DNA from: Deltaproteobacteria bacterium
GTDB lineage: Bacteria > Desulfobacterota > Syntrophia > Syntrophales > Smithellaceae
Reading direction: 5' to 3'
Length of the DNA: 59,149 nt
Assembly (NCBI GenBank): GCA_012729055.1
Contig: JAAYDW010000038.1
Location: 1-59,149, forward strand
Numbering within the stretch: the first letter of the stretch is position 1; each line of letters begins with the position of its first letter. Shown here in pieces: positions 18,495 through 28,164 of the stretch. A model generated the notes under the pieces. It worked only from the letters and a program-made list of their open reading frames with translations, was not told the DNA's origin and ran no database searches. Position numbers and translations under genes: made by a program.

Positions 18495-20903
18495 ATGAGC
18501 GAAGAACAAAACGATAACATTCAAGACAAAACAAACATAATTCCGCTATTGCCGCTGCGGGACGTGGTCGTCTTTCCGCACATGATCGTGCCCCTGTTTG
18601 TCGGACGGGAAAAATCCATCGCCGCTCTGGAGTCCGCCATGAAATATGAAAAGGGCATCTTCATGGTGGCTCAGAAAAACGCCAAAAAAGACGATCCGGG
18701 CGAAGAGGACATTTACCGCGTCGGAACGATCGGCATCATCATCCAGCTGCTTCGTCTGCCGGACGGAACCGTCAAGGTTCTGGTGGAGGGCAAGACGCGC
18801 GGCTCCATCCAGGAATACCTGAAAAACGACGACTTTTTCCTGGTGAAGGTGGCCGAGATTGAAGACATCGACGATGATCCGAACGATGTCCGCAAGCAGG
18901 CGCTCATGCGCAGCATCAAGGAATCTTTCGAGCTGTACCTGAAACTCAGCAAAAAAGTCCACGTGGAAATGATGGGTACGATCGCCGCCATTGAAGATCC
19001 CTCCAAACTGGCCGACGTGGTGGTGACCCATCTCAACGTAAAGCTCGAAGACAAGCAGAAAATTATGGAAATCTACAGTATCGGCGAAAGGCTGGAAGCC
19101 ATTTACTCGCTGATGCTCTCCGAGATCGAGATTTTGCAGGTAGAGGAAAAGATCAAGCGACGCGTCAAGAAACAGATGGAAAAGACGCAGAAGGATTATT
19201 ACCTCAACGAGCAGATGCGCGCCATCCAGAAGGAGATGGGCGAAAAGGACGACTTCAAAAACGAAATCGCGGAGCTGGAAAAACGCCTCAAGCAGAAGAA
19301 GCTCTCCGAAGAAGCGTCCAAGAAGGTCCGCCAGGAAATCAAGAAATTGCAGATGATGGCGCCCATGTCGGCGGAGGCCACCGTCGTGCGCAATTACATC
19401 GACTGGCTCCTGGACATGCCCTGGTCGGAGGTTACGGAGAACAAATACACGCTCAAGGAGTCGGAGGCGATTCTCGACGAGGATCACTATGGCCTGAAAA
19501 AGGTCAAGGAACGAATCATCGAATATCTGGCGGTTCAGGCCCTCGTCAAGAAAAACAAGGGACCGATCCTGTGCCTGGTCGGACCTCCCGGCGTGGGAAA
19601 AACGTCCATTGCCAAATCCGTCGCCCGCGCCACGAACCGCAAATTTGTGCGGATATCGCTGGGCGGCGTCCGTGATGAGGCGGAAATCCGCGGCCATCGC
19701 CGGACCTATATCGGCGCAATGCCGGGCAAGATCATTCAGTCCCTGAAGAAGGCCGGGTCGAACAATCCTGTCTTTTGCCTGGACGAGGTGGACAAACTCA
19801 GCTCCGATTTTCGCGGCGATCCTTCTTCGGCGCTCCTGGAAGTTCTCGATCCCGAGCAGAACGTCGCCTTCAACGATAACTATCTGGATGTGGATTATGA
19901 TCTTTCCGACATTCTCTTCATTACGACGGCCAACATTTTGCAGACCATTCCTGCGCCGTTGCAGGACAGAATGGAAGTGATCCGCATTGCCGGCTACACG
20001 GAACAGGAAAAGATGCACATCGCGCAGAGGTTTCTTCTGACGAAGGAAATGGAGGCCAACGGACTCAAGGAAGCCAACATCGAAATCACCAAGGGAGCGC
20101 TCCTGCGGATCATCCGTCAGTACACCCGGGAAGCCGGCGTCCGCAACCTGGAAAGAGAAATTGCCTCCGTCTGCCGGAAGGTCGCCAAGGAAATCGTCAG
20201 CAACGGCGCCCGGAAAAAAATCGTCATCAGCTCCAAGAATATTCCGAAGTATCTGGGCGTGCCCAAGTTCCGCCACGGCGAAACGGAAGAAAAGAGCCAG
20301 ATCGGCCTTACGACCGGGCTGGCCTGGACGGAAGTCGGAGGCGAATTGCTGGCGATTGAAGCGTCTGTTATGGAAGGCACGGGCCGGATGGTGATGACGG
20401 GAAAACTGGGCGACGTCATGCAGGAATCGGTGCAGGCGGCCCTCACCTATATCCGGGCTCGCGCGGAAAGATTCGGTCTTCCCAAAAGCTTTTACAAAAA
20501 GATCGACATTCACGTGCATGTTCCGGAAGGCGCGATTCCCAAGGACGGGCCATCGGCCGGCATCGCCATGGCCACCTCGATCGCGTCGGTGCTGATGAAG
20601 AAGAAAGTTCGCGCGGATCTGGCCATGACCGGTGAAATCACCCTGCGGGGAAGGGTCCTGCCGATTGGCGGCCTGAAGGAAAAAATTCTGGCGGCGCATC
20701 GCGGCAATATCAAAATGGTCGTGATTCCGAAAGACAATGAAAAGGATCTGGCGGAGGTTCCGCAAAACGTTCAGAAAGCGCTGAAGATCGTTTTTGTCGA
20801 TCATATCGATGAAGTGCTGGACATTGCTTTTGCCAGGGAAGAAGAGGAATTCGGCGAGCCGGTCGGCAGTGATGTCCAGATCTGCGCTCGACCGGTTAAT
20901 TAA
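18495..20903 (+). CDS. lon: ATP-dependent protease La (Lon)
   Basis: Lon is a cytoplasmic hexameric AAA+ serine protease that removes damaged and regulatory proteins. The 802-residue protein has the N-terminal LON substrate domain ([19 protein letters not shown] region), a coiled-coil helical middle, Walker A GPPGVGKT, and the protease domain with the Ser687-Lys730 dyad (DGPSAG and [11 protein letters not shown]). It ends with a tail slightly longer than in E. coli. It lies 24 bases after clpX and closes the proteolysis cluster. Promoter elements for tRNA-Val follow closely. Confidence 0.97.
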   Translation: MSEEQNDNIQDKTNIIPLLPLRDVVVFPHMIVPLFVGREKSIAALESAMKYEKGIFMVAQKNAKKDDPGEEDIYRVGTIGIIIQLLRLPDGTVKVLVEGKTRGSIQEYLKNDDFFLVKVAEIEDIDDDPNDVRKQALMRSIKESFELYLKLSKKVHVEMMGTIAAIEDPSKLADVVVTHLNVKLEDKQKIMEIYSIGERLEAIYSLMLSEIEILQVEEKIKRRVKKQMEKTQKDYYLNEQMRAIQKEMGEKDDFKNEIAELEKRLKQKKLSEEASKKVRQEIKKLQMMAPMSAEATVVRNYIDWLLDMPWSEVTENKYTLKESEAILDEDHYGLKKVKERIIEYLAVQALVKKNKGPILCLVGPPGVGKTSIAKSVARATNRKFVRISLGGVRDEAEIRGHRRTYIGAMPGKIIQSLKKAGSNNPVFCLDEVDKLSSDFRGDPSSALLEVLDPEQNVAFNDNYLDVDYDLSDILFITTANILQTIPAPLQDRMEVIRIAGYTEQEKMHIAQRFLLTKEMEANGLKEANIEITKGALLRIIRQYTREAGVRNLEREIASVCRKVAKEIVSNGARKKIVISSKNIPKYLGVPKFRHGETEEKSQIGLTTGLAWTEVGGELLAIEASVMEGTGRMVMTGKLGDVMQESVQAALTYIRARAERFGLPKSFYKKIDIHVHVPEGAIPKDGPSAGIAMATSIASVLMKKKVRADLAMTGEITLRGRVLPIGGLKEKILAAHRGNIKMVVIPKDNEKDLAEVPQNVQKALKIVFVDHIDEVLDIAFAREEEEFGEPVGSDVQICARPVN

Positions 20904-20925
20904 AGGAGATTTCTGATTTTATCGC

Positions 20926-20954
20926 TTGACAAGGAATCTCAATGTTGCTAGAAG
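20926..20954 (+). promoter_or_regulatory. Promoter of tRNA-Val/tRNA-Asp
   Basis: A perfect TTGACA (20926-20931) and TAGAAG (20949-20954) lie 17 bases apart, with the tRNA starting 24 bases later. Confidence 0.6.
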
Positions 20955-20977
20955 CGGAAAGCTTTTTTCGGGCACGT

Positions 20978-21053
20978 GGGCGGGTAGCTCAGCTGGAAGA
21001 GCGCCACGCTTACACCGTGGATGTCACAGGTTCGAGCCCTGTCCCGCCTACCA
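20978..21053 (+). tRNA. tRNA-Val (anticodon TAC)
   Basis: A 76-base cloverleaf is present. Acceptor arms GGGCGGG and CCCGCCT pair with one G-U wobble at the end. The anticodon stem CCACG/CGTGG holds CTTACAC, giving anticodon TAC. The T-arm CAGGTTCGAGCCCTG is standard, and CCA is encoded at 21051-21053. Confidence 0.96.
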
Positions 21054-21092
21054 GAAAAAGGGTAGTGTAAAGCGTTTTCATCAGGATTTTTT

Positions 21093-21169
21093 GGGGTCGT
21101 AGTTAAGTTGGTTATAACGCCGGCCTGTCACGCCGGAGGGCGTGGGTTCAAGTCCCATCGGCCCCGCCA
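21093..21169 (+). tRNA. tRNA-Asp (anticodon GTC)
   Basis: A 77-base cloverleaf lies 39 bases after tRNA-Val. Acceptor arms GGGGTCG and CGGCCCC pair with one wobble. The anticodon stem CCGGC/GCCGG holds CTGTCAC, giving anticodon GTC. CCA is encoded at 21167-21169. Confidence 0.96.
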
Positions 21170-21180
21170 GAAAATTCGAA

Positions 21181-21211
21181 GGGAGTCTGCGTAAAGCGGC
21201 TCCCTTTTTTT
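21181..21211 (+). terminator. Terminator after tRNA-Val/tRNA-Asp
   Basis: A 7-bp stem (GGGAGTC with GGCTCCC, one G-U pair) is followed directly by seven T residues. It closes the two-tRNA transcript. Confidence 0.85.
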
Positions 21212-21356
21212 ATACGCCTCTTTGAAATCCGGATGATTGACATAATCGGTTGACCATGTTTAAAAGACCGGTAAAGAAACAGAGAAAAAAATGAAGGCGT
21301 CATGAGGCCCGAGGTTCGGCGCGGTCTGTAGGGCATCAGGAGACCTGGAAACGGAC

Positions 21357-22187
21357 ATGAAGAAAAATTCTGACCTATTTTTCTGGCGCAGGCCGGAATA
21401 TTCGCGTCGTGAACTTTTTTCGATTCTGGCCAAAGCGCACAGGACAGGCTATCTGGACGATGAAACCCGGAAGATGATCGAAAATATCCTGAATTTCAAA
21501 GCCACCCTGGTTCGCGAGATCATGATTCCCCGGACGGACATCGTTTCGATCAACGCTGAGGATGCGCCGCAGGATATTGTGCGTGAATTGGCCGAATCGC
21601 GCTACACACGTGTTCCTGTGCATCGCGGGTCGGTGGACAACATCGTCGGCATCCTGAACGTCAAGGATCTGCTGAAAACCTGGTCGGACCGAATGACCCG
21701 GTCCGATATTTTTTCCCATCTGACCAAACCCTATTACATTCCCGAAACGAAAAACGCTCACCTGCTGTTTCGCGAGTTCCAGAGCAACAAAAAGCATATC
21801 GCTATTGTGATCGACGAGTACGGCGGAACCTCGGGGCTGGTGACCCTGGAGGATCTGCTCGAAGAGATTGTCGGGGATATCCGGGATGAGCACGAAGAAG
21901 GCGCCGGATCCGATGAGATGGTGGAAACCGCCGAAGGCGCGGTGATATTTGACGGGCGGACGGAAATCGAAAAAGTTGAGGAGCGCCTGTGCGTCACTCT
22001 TGAAAGAGGCAGATACGAAACCATCAGCGGCCTTGTTTTAGACACGCTTCGCAGAATTCCACACCGGGGGGAACGGCTCCGGATCGGGGGCATGGACATT
22101 ACCGTCGAAAGTGCGGATGAGCGCAGCATAAAAAAAGTCAAAATAAAAAAGATGGAAGATGAGGAGGAAACAAATGTCCGTCGATAA
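21357..22187 (+). CDS. CorC-like CBS-domain protein
   Basis: This 276-residue protein resembles CorC/YbeX, the soluble members of the HlyC/CorC family. The segment VREIMIPRTDIVSI begins the CBS pair, and DEYGGTSGLVTLEDLLEEIVGDI is represented by DEYGGTSGLVTLEDLLEE in the second CBS. A CorC_HlyC FAD-like C-terminal domain follows (about residues 195-270). There is no membrane domain. Such proteins are linked to magnesium/cobalt efflux, often near ybeY and phoH, which lie nearby on the other strand. The 3' end overlaps the start of prfB by 14 bases. Confidence 0.87.
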   Translation: MKKNSDLFFWRRPEYSRRELFSILAKAHRTGYLDDETRKMIENILNFKATLVREIMIPRTDIVSINAEDAPQDIVRELAESRYTRVPVHRGSVDNIVGILNVKDLLKTWSDRMTRSDIFSHLTKPYYIPETKNAHLLFREFQSNKKHIAIVIDEYGGTSGLVTLEDLLEEIVGDIRDEHEEGAGSDEMVETAEGAVIFDGRTEIEKVEERLCVTLERGRYETISGLVLDTLRRIPHRGERLRIGGMDITVESADERSIKKVKIKKMEDEEETNVRR

Positions 22188-23317
22188 TATTCAGGAAACC
22201 ATCAGCGATCTCAAACAAAGAATTCAGTACATCGGGGAGTGTCTTTGACGTCGGCGAGCTGGAATTAAAAGTCAAGGACCTGGAAGTGCTGTCCGCGAAA
22301 AAGGATTTCTGGGACGATCCGGAAAAAGCGCGTTGGGTCCTGCAGCGCAAAACAAAATTATCCGATTCGCTGGAAAAGTGGAAGACATTCAAAAGCCGGA
22401 TCCGGGAGACGGAAACACTCTGCGGTCTGGCTTCTGAAGAAAAGGATGAAGCGGTCCTTCTTGATCTGGCCTTCGATCTCGAGCATCTTTCGGCTGATGT
22501 CAGAGAGGAAGAACTGAAAATGATGCTCTCGAGCGAACAGGATCCGATGAACGCGATTATGTCGATCCACGCCGGGGCGGGAGGAACCGAGGCGCAGGAC
22601 TGGGTCGAAATGCTTTTGCGGATGTACCTGCGCTGGGCCGAAAAGCGGAACTTTAAAACCAGCGTCATTGATTATCTTCCGGGAGATGAAGCCGGTGTGA
22701 AAAGCGTCACTTTTACGGTGGAAGGGGAATACGCCTACGGCTACGCCAAGGCGGAGATCGGTATTCACCGCCTGGTGCGCATTTCTCCGTTTGACGCGGG
22801 GGGAAGGCGTCATACGTCTTTCGCTTCCGTTTTCGTCTATCCGGAAATCGACGATGAAATCAGAATCGACATCAACGAAGACGACCTGAGAATCGACACG
22901 TTTCGGTCGGGAGGGAAGGGCGGTCAGCACGTCAATAAGACGGATTCCGCCGTGCGGATCACGCATCTGCCCACGGGCATCGTCGTGCAGTGTCAAAACG
23001 AAAGATCGCAGCACAAGAACAAGGCCATGGCGATGAAATATCTGAAATCGCGGCTCTACGAAAAGGAACTGCGGGAAAAAAACGAGAGGCTCGATCAGGA
23101 AAACAAGCTGAAAAAGGATATCGCCTGGGGAAGTCAGATCCGTTCCTACGTGCTGCATCCCTACAAAATGGTCAAAGATCACCGGACGAATCTGGAAATC
23201 GGCAATACCCAGAAAATTCTGGACGGTGATATCGATGATTTCATTCAGTCTTATTTGATGATGACGGGCGACCGGGAAAACAGTCCGCCGTCCGCCGATC
23301 CTTCCGGCAAGGGATAA
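22174..23317 (+). CDS. prfB: Peptide chain release factor 2 (programmed +1 frameshift)
   Basis: RF2 releases peptides at UGA and UAA. The frame starts at ATG 22174 (ribosome site GGAGG at 22163-22167) and meets an in-frame TGA at 22246-22248. The product continues in the +1 frame from GAC at 22247. The coding parts are therefore 22174-22245 and 22247-23317, giving about 380 residues. The RF2 tripeptide SPF ([11 protein letters not shown]) and the GGQ motif ([13 protein letters not shown]) are both present. A short C-terminal extension after the usual end is Pro/Ser-rich. The frameshift autoregulates RF2: scarce RF2 favours shifting at the slow UGA. Confidence 0.96.
22234..22249 (+). promoter_or_regulatory. 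prfB frameshift signal
   Basis: The slippery CTT TGA C is at 22243-22249. A Shine-Dalgarno-like GGGGAG ends three bases before CTT, the same geometry as the classic AGGGGG-TAT-CTT-TGA-C site of E. coli prfB. Confidence 0.92.
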
Positions 23318-23336
23318 TTTCCAGCAACATATTGTT

Positions 23337-23364
23337 TTGGAATACGGGCAAAATATGCTATAAA
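23337..23364 (+). promoter_or_regulatory. Possible promoter of the LysM transglycosylase
   Basis: TTGGAA (23337-23342) and TATAAA (23359-23364) are separated by 16 bases, about 110 bases before the start codon. Confidence 0.45.
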
Positions 23365-23474
23365 ACGCGGCAAAAGTGTCTGGGCTGCTGAATTTTCAAA
23401 AAGAAAGGGTTGATGTTCATCACAGGCCCCATGCGATTTGTGTTTTGCATCTAAAAGAACGGGAGGCTCTGTCC

Positions 23475-25394
23475 ATGACGAAACGAAAAAAAAATAATTT
23501 TTTTATTTGTCTGATAGTTTGTTGTTGCGCAGCCATTGTCGGCTTTGCAACCTTTGAAGCTCAAGCCTGGGAATTGCCGCTGTTCGGTTTTTCAACAAAT
23601 CCGCAAGCAACAACCGTAGCACAAAGTTCCAACGCGGCGCAAAACGCTTTCGACGCCGCGCCGGGTCCTGCGACCAGTCCGGCTGCGAAAACCAAGGCGC
23701 AGGACGAGGAAGACAAGGAAGCTGTGGAAGAAGAAGAGGACCTGATGGAAAGGGCCCTGGAGCTTCTGGAAATCGCCGATACACACTGGAAAAGCGGCGA
23801 TGTTGAAACAACATTGAACACGCTGGACAAGGCCTACGCGCTGGTTCTGGACACCAACGGCGACGTGGAGATCGCCCGGCAAAAAGACGACCTGCGTCTT
23901 CTGATTGCCAGGCGGATCCTGACGCTTTATTCGTCTCAGGAAAAACGCACCAACGGAAAAGCCAGCGAGATTCCTCATCTGATGAACGCGGATGTCGAAA
24001 AGGAAATCCGCTCCTTCCAGGGGCCGGAAAGAGAGTTCTTCATCGCCTCCTATCACCGCTCCGGCATGTACCGCGAGCTCATCGTCACTGAACTCAAAAA
24101 GGCCGGCATTCCGGAGGAACTCTTCTGGCTGCCGCTCGTGGAAAGCGGTTTTAAAGTGAGCGCTCTGTCGTCCGCGAGGGCCCTGGGACTATGGCAGTTC
24201 ATCCCTTCCACCGGCTATAAATTCGGCCTGACCCGCGATGAATGGGTCGACGAACGCATGGACATTCTGAAATCCACTCAGGCGGCCATTGCCTATTTAA
24301 AAGAACTGCACTCCATGTTCGGAGACTGGCTGACCGTTCTTGCCGCTTATAATTGCGGTGAAGGAAGAGTTTTGCGCGTGATCTCCCGGCAGCACATCAA
24401 CTACTTCGACCGTTTCTGGGATCTCTATTCGCAGCTGCCCAACGAGACCGCCCGTTATGTTCCCCGATTTCTGGCGACACTGCACATCGTCCGGAATCCG
24501 GAAAAGTACGGGTTTGACCTGCAGGCCTCGACGGTTTCACTGAATAATTATGAGGCAGTCAAAGTCGACAAGATGATGAAGCTGTCCGATATCGCGGAAA
24601 AGATGGAAATGCCCGAAGACGTGATGGCTCTGCTCAATGCGGAGCTGCGCTACAAAATTACGCCGAACCGTGAATATTCCGTCAGAATTCCCCAGGGAAC
24701 GCTTCAGAAGTTCAACATGGTGTACAACGAGATTCCCGAAACGGAAAAACCGCGCTTCACCTTCAGTCGCGCAAATTATCTGCGTCACCGCGTGCGTTCC
24801 GGTGAGACCGTAACCTCCATTGCCAAGCGTTACCGTGTATCCACCGCAAGCCTTTACGATTGCAACAAGATCAATAAAAGAAGAAAACTGGTGAAGGGGC
24901 GGATAATCCGCATTCCGGTCAGCCGTGTGGAAACAGCCGGCGTGTCGTCGAAGCCGTCTCCGGCCAGGAAATCGGCCGCTTCCACTGCGGTTAAAACCTA
25001 CAAAGTCAAGCGGGGCGATTCCCTGCTGGGCATTGCCAGAAAGTTTAATATTCCCGTGGCCCGGCTCAAGGAAGTGAACCGGTTGAAGGGAAATTCCATT
25101 CAGGCCGGACGGGTGCTGAAGATTCCCCGGGACGAAGCCAAGCGCAGCGAAGAGGACCAACCGGGGAAAGCCGATCTTGCGAACAAGGCTTCGGAGCAAA
25201 CAGAGATCGCCGGGAAAACGCTTTCAGCAAAGGATATCGCCGATCTGGGCGTTGATAAACACATTGTCACCAAGGGAGAAAATCTGACGGCGATTTCCCG
25301 GAAATACAATATCGCATTGGCCAAATTAATGCAGATCAACCGGCTGTCCGGAGAGGGTTCCCTGACGCCGGGGCAGGTCCTTGTCATCAAATAA
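23475..25394 (+). CDS. MltD-like lytic transglycosylase with three LysM domains
   Basis: This is a 639-residue exported murein hydrolase. A signal peptide-like hydrophobic N-terminus ends near FEAQAW. A low-complexity Glu/Asp-rich stretch and a helical region come next. The SLT domain follows, with the catalytic Glu in PLVESGF and GLWQFIPSTG and LAAYNCGEGRV. Three C-terminal LysM modules begin at HRVRSGETVTSIAKRY, YKVKRGDSLLGIARKF and HIVTKGENLTAISRKY and anchor it to peptidoglycan. ATG 23475 is chosen because GGGAGG lies 8 bases upstream; an in-frame start at 23376 would bury the signal peptide. Confidence 0.9.
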   Translation: MTKRKKNNFFICLIVCCCAAIVGFATFEAQAWELPLFGFSTNPQATTVAQSSNAAQNAFDAAPGPATSPAAKTKAQDEEDKEAVEEEEDLMERALELLEIADTHWKSGDVETTLNTLDKAYALVLDTNGDVEIARQKDDLRLLIARRILTLYSSQEKRTNGKASEIPHLMNADVEKEIRSFQGPEREFFIASYHRSGMYRELIVTELKKAGIPEELFWLPLVESGFKVSALSSARALGLWQFIPSTGYKFGLTRDEWVDERMDILKSTQAAIAYLKELHSMFGDWLTVLAAYNCGEGRVLRVISRQHINYFDRFWDLYSQLPNETARYVPRFLATLHIVRNPEKYGFDLQASTVSLNNYEAVKVDKMMKLSDIAEKMEMPEDVMALLNAELRYKITPNREYSVRIPQGTLQKFNMVYNEIPETEKPRFTFSRANYLRHRVRSGETVTSIAKRYRVSTASLYDCNKINKRRKLVKGRIIRIPVSRVETAGVSSKPSPARKSAASTAVKTYKVKRGDSLLGIARKFNIPVARLKEVNRLKGNSIQAGRVLKIPRDEAKRSEEDQPGKADLANKASEQTEIAGKTLSAKDIADLGVDKHIVTKGENLTAISRKYNIALAKLMQINRLSGEGSLTPGQVLVIK

Positions 25395-25429
25395 GGCCGG
25401 TGGCGGCTTCTTCCGTCTGTCAACCGCAT

Positions 25430-25876
25430 TCAGCCGGCGTCTGCGAGCAGACGAAAAAGTTCCCTTTCTTTCCGCTTCATCTTCAGGGCGTTCGCCCTTG
25501 TGGTATTCTCGTGATTGTATCCGGTCAGGTGCAGGACGCCGTGAATGATCAGGAAGAGAATTTCCTCATCGACGCAGTAATGCCCCTCCCGGGCATCCCG
25601 AAGGGCCGTCTCAGCGGATATTACGACGTCTCCCAGCACATCCGGATTGATGTTCCCGTATTCTCCCTCCAGCAGAGAGAAGGAAATGACGTTGGTCGGT
25701 TTGTCCTTGCCCAGGTATTCCCGGTTGATGGTTCGAATGGCCGGATCGTCCACAAAGGTTATGCTGAGTTCCTTTGGAGAGCAGCCGATCAGTTTCAGAA
25801 GCCTGGCGGAAAGGCGGCGGATTCGCCGCTTGTCGATTTTGATGCATTTCTGCCGGTTGTCGATCTGGATGTTCAT
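25430..25876 (-). CDS. ybeY: Endoribonuclease YbeY
   Basis: YbeY is a metal-dependent RNase for 16S rRNA 3'-end maturation and ribosome quality control. The 148-residue protein has the three-His zinc motif HGVLHLTGYNH, where the residue before the last His is Asn; most homologues have Asp. The VISFSLLEGEYG and LGDVVIS strands are typical. Its start overlaps the stop of pgpH by four bases (ATGA), and it is the last gene of the phoH-pgpH-ybeY operon. Confidence 0.94.
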   Translation of the reverse strand: MNIQIDNRQKCIKIDKRRIRRLSARLLKLIGCSPKELSITFVDDPAIRTINREYLGKDKPTNVISFSLLEGEYGNINPDVLGDVVISAETALRDAREGHYCVDEEILFLIIHGVLHLTGYNHENTTRANALKMKRKERELFRLLADAG

Positions 25877-28152
25877 GAAGATTCTTTCTTGCCGTTGGTG
25901 TCCCGGGGCGTCGTTTCGGGATAATCGACCCGGTGATGGAAAATACCCGTCAGAATCCGGGTGAACGTTTCGGCGATGGTGTTGAGGTTCTTCAAGGTCA
26001 GCTCGCAGTCGTCGAGCTGACCGTCCGCGTAGATGCGCTCGATGCGTTCACGGACCAGTGAACGAATTCTGGCCGGTGTCGGATTGATGAGGGTGCGGGA
26101 CGACGCCTCGATGACATCCCCCAGCATGACCAGTCCGGCCTCCTTTGTCTGCGGTTTCGGTCCCGGATACCGGAAATCGCTTTCCGTGAGCGAGCGGATC
26201 GATTCATCCTTGTCTTTCTTGGCCTTGTCGTAAAAAAAGCTGATGAGGCTGGTGCCGTGATGTTCCCGGATGATATTGATGATCGGCTGGCCGATTTTAC
26301 CCTGGGAAGCCAGTTCGCATCCTTCCTTGACATGGGAAATGATGATGAGCGCGCTCATCTTCGGAGACAGCTTGTCATGACGGTTGTCGTAGCCGGGCTG
26401 GTTTTCGATGTAGTAATGCGGTTTGGCCAGTTTGCCGATGTCATGATAGTAGGCGCTGACCTTGGCCAGGAGCGAATTGGCGCCGATGGCTTCGGCCGCG
26501 GCCTCGACCAGCGAAGCGACGACGACGCTGTGGTGATACGTGCCGGGCGCTTCGATGATCATCCGCTGGAAAAGCGGTTGGTTGAGGTTGGCAAGCTCCA
26601 GCAATTTGATGTCCGTAATGTAACCGAACAGGCTTTCAAAAATCGGGGTGATGCCCGCCACCAGGATACCGGTGATGATACCGCCGAGAAACCCCATGGC
26701 CAGGCGGCTGGCCAGATCGGTAAGGAACTGCCCCGTCAGAAGATTCAGACAGAGAATCGCAAAGATGTTCATCACGCCCAGGAAGATGCCCACCTTCAGG
26801 AAAGTGGAACGCTGACGGCTTTTGACGATGTGATAGGACGCGGCCACCGACCCCAGAAATGAGAAAAGAGGGAAAAGAATCTTTTCATCGAACAGGAGGC
26901 TGACAAGAAAGGAGGTCAGGATGCTGATGATCATCGCGACGTTGCGGTTGATCAGAACGGCGATCATCATCGCGCCGCAGGCGAACGGTATCGCAAAATA
27001 ACAGGCGTCGACGGGCAGCATCGGAAATGCCCGGTTCAAAGCGACGGAGATGAAGATACCCGCTTTGACAAAAAAGACCTGCAGCACGGCGACGATGGCG
27101 AACACCAGGAAATCCACATTGGAGCGCGCAGGAGCCTTGAGCCAGTTTCGCGTGCGCCAGAAGTAAAGGATCAGCGTCAGGAAAAGGGCGGTGAAGAATA
27201 TGCCGGCAACGACGGTCAGTCGGGAAATTTTATTTTCCGCCGATGTTTTGTAAAACGCGTCGAGCTTAGCCATTTCCAGATAACCGATCTTTTCGCCTTC
27301 GCGGACGATCATTTCATTTTTTTGCACCTGGAAATAAACCGGTTTAACGTCCTCAACGACAAAGCGGACCTTTTTGTCCGTGGCCTCCTGGTCGAAGGCG
27401 AGATTGGGTTGGATCAGTTTTTTCAAAAGGGAAAAAGCCCGTCGTCTCGCTTCGGGTGTATCATTTTTAAAAACCGCGTAAACTTTTCTGGATAATGCCG
27501 CCTCCGCTTCCCGAATGGTCAGGACCGATGAGATATCTTTGAGATTTTCTTCTTCCCGGGTAATGCCGTTGACGATCGTAATGCCTTTTTCACGATCGCC
27601 TTTCTGAAACGCGTTTTGCACGACGAGAGCGTTTTCGTAAAAAAAGGATATCGTTTTTTGCATTTTTTGCAGAAGATCGTCGGAAAATTTTTCGGATTTC
27701 AGGAATGTGTGTTCTTCGGGTGTCAGCGTCGCGCCCAGTGTTTGATCCAGAAAGGCTTTCCGTTTGTCGTCGCTCGTCTCGCGCGCGGCGAGCAGGAAGG
27801 CTCTTCTTAAATTGGACTTGAGCGTCATCGCCAACTCGGCGTCGAGTTCGTAGATCGGGCGGACACCGGCCGCGGCTGCAATCTTTTTCTGCCGCGTGGA
27901 ATTTACGTCTTCAACCAGAAAATCGCGATTCGCCTTGATGTTTTCAGACGCGATTGCGCCGTGACGATATTCCATCCGGAATTCGTAAAATTCCGGCGCC
28001 AGAATGAGGGTCAGGCCGACGCTCAGCAGGACGGCAATTGCCCAGCGCTGAAAGATGGCGTTGTTCAGGAACGTGAAAGAGACTTTATGCTTTTCTTTCA
28101 GCTTCCGGTAAAGGGAATAAATTTTTTCCGATGTCGTATCGAGGAAGTTCAT
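25873..28152 (-). CDS. 7TM-HD phosphodiesterase, PgpH-like
   Basis: This is a 759-residue membrane protein of the 7TMR-HDED/HDIG type. In PgpH of Listeria this architecture hydrolyses cyclic di-AMP. One N-terminal membrane segment (about residues 32-52) leads to a large extracytoplasmic HDED domain. Several membrane helices follow from about residue 310 to 500. A cytoplasmic HD domain has the metal-binding pair in YYHDIGK and further His residues in TYHHSVV and REHHGTS. Cyclic di-AMP activity here is inferred, since no c-di-AMP synthase is in the window. It is 12 bases from phoH and overlaps ybeY. Confidence 0.87.
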   Translation of the reverse strand: MNFLDTTSEKIYSLYRKLKEKHKVSFTFLNNAIFQRWAIAVLLSVGLTLILAPEFYEFRMEYRHGAIASENIKANRDFLVEDVNSTRQKKIAAAAGVRPIYELDAELAMTLKSNLRRAFLLAARETSDDKRKAFLDQTLGATLTPEEHTFLKSEKFSDDLLQKMQKTISFFYENALVVQNAFQKGDREKGITIVNGITREEENLKDISSVLTIREAEAALSRKVYAVFKNDTPEARRRAFSLLKKLIQPNLAFDQEATDKKVRFVVEDVKPVYFQVQKNEMIVREGEKIGYLEMAKLDAFYKTSAENKISRLTVVAGIFFTALFLTLILYFWRTRNWLKAPARSNVDFLVFAIVAVLQVFFVKAGIFISVALNRAFPMLPVDACYFAIPFACGAMMIAVLINRNVAMIISILTSFLVSLLFDEKILFPLFSFLGSVAASYHIVKSRQRSTFLKVGIFLGVMNIFAILCLNLLTGQFLTDLASRLAMGFLGGIITGILVAGITPIFESLFGYITDIKLLELANLNQPLFQRMIIEAPGTYHHSVVVASLVEAAAEAIGANSLLAKVSAYYHDIGKLAKPHYYIENQPGYDNRHDKLSPKMSALIIISHVKEGCELASQGKIGQPIINIIREHHGTSLISFFYDKAKKDKDESIRSLTESDFRYPGPKPQTKEAGLVMLGDVIEASSRTLINPTPARIRSLVRERIERIYADGQLDDCELTLKNLNTIAETFTRILTGIFHHRVDYPETTPRDTNGKKESS

Positions 28153-28164
28153 CTGCGCGCGGCT

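Noticed and set aside
18546-20804. 752-codon open frame antisense to lon
   Set aside because: It mirrors lon, whose domains and catalytic dyad are unmistakable; the antisense protein is low in recognisable motifs and is a by-product of GC-biased codon use.
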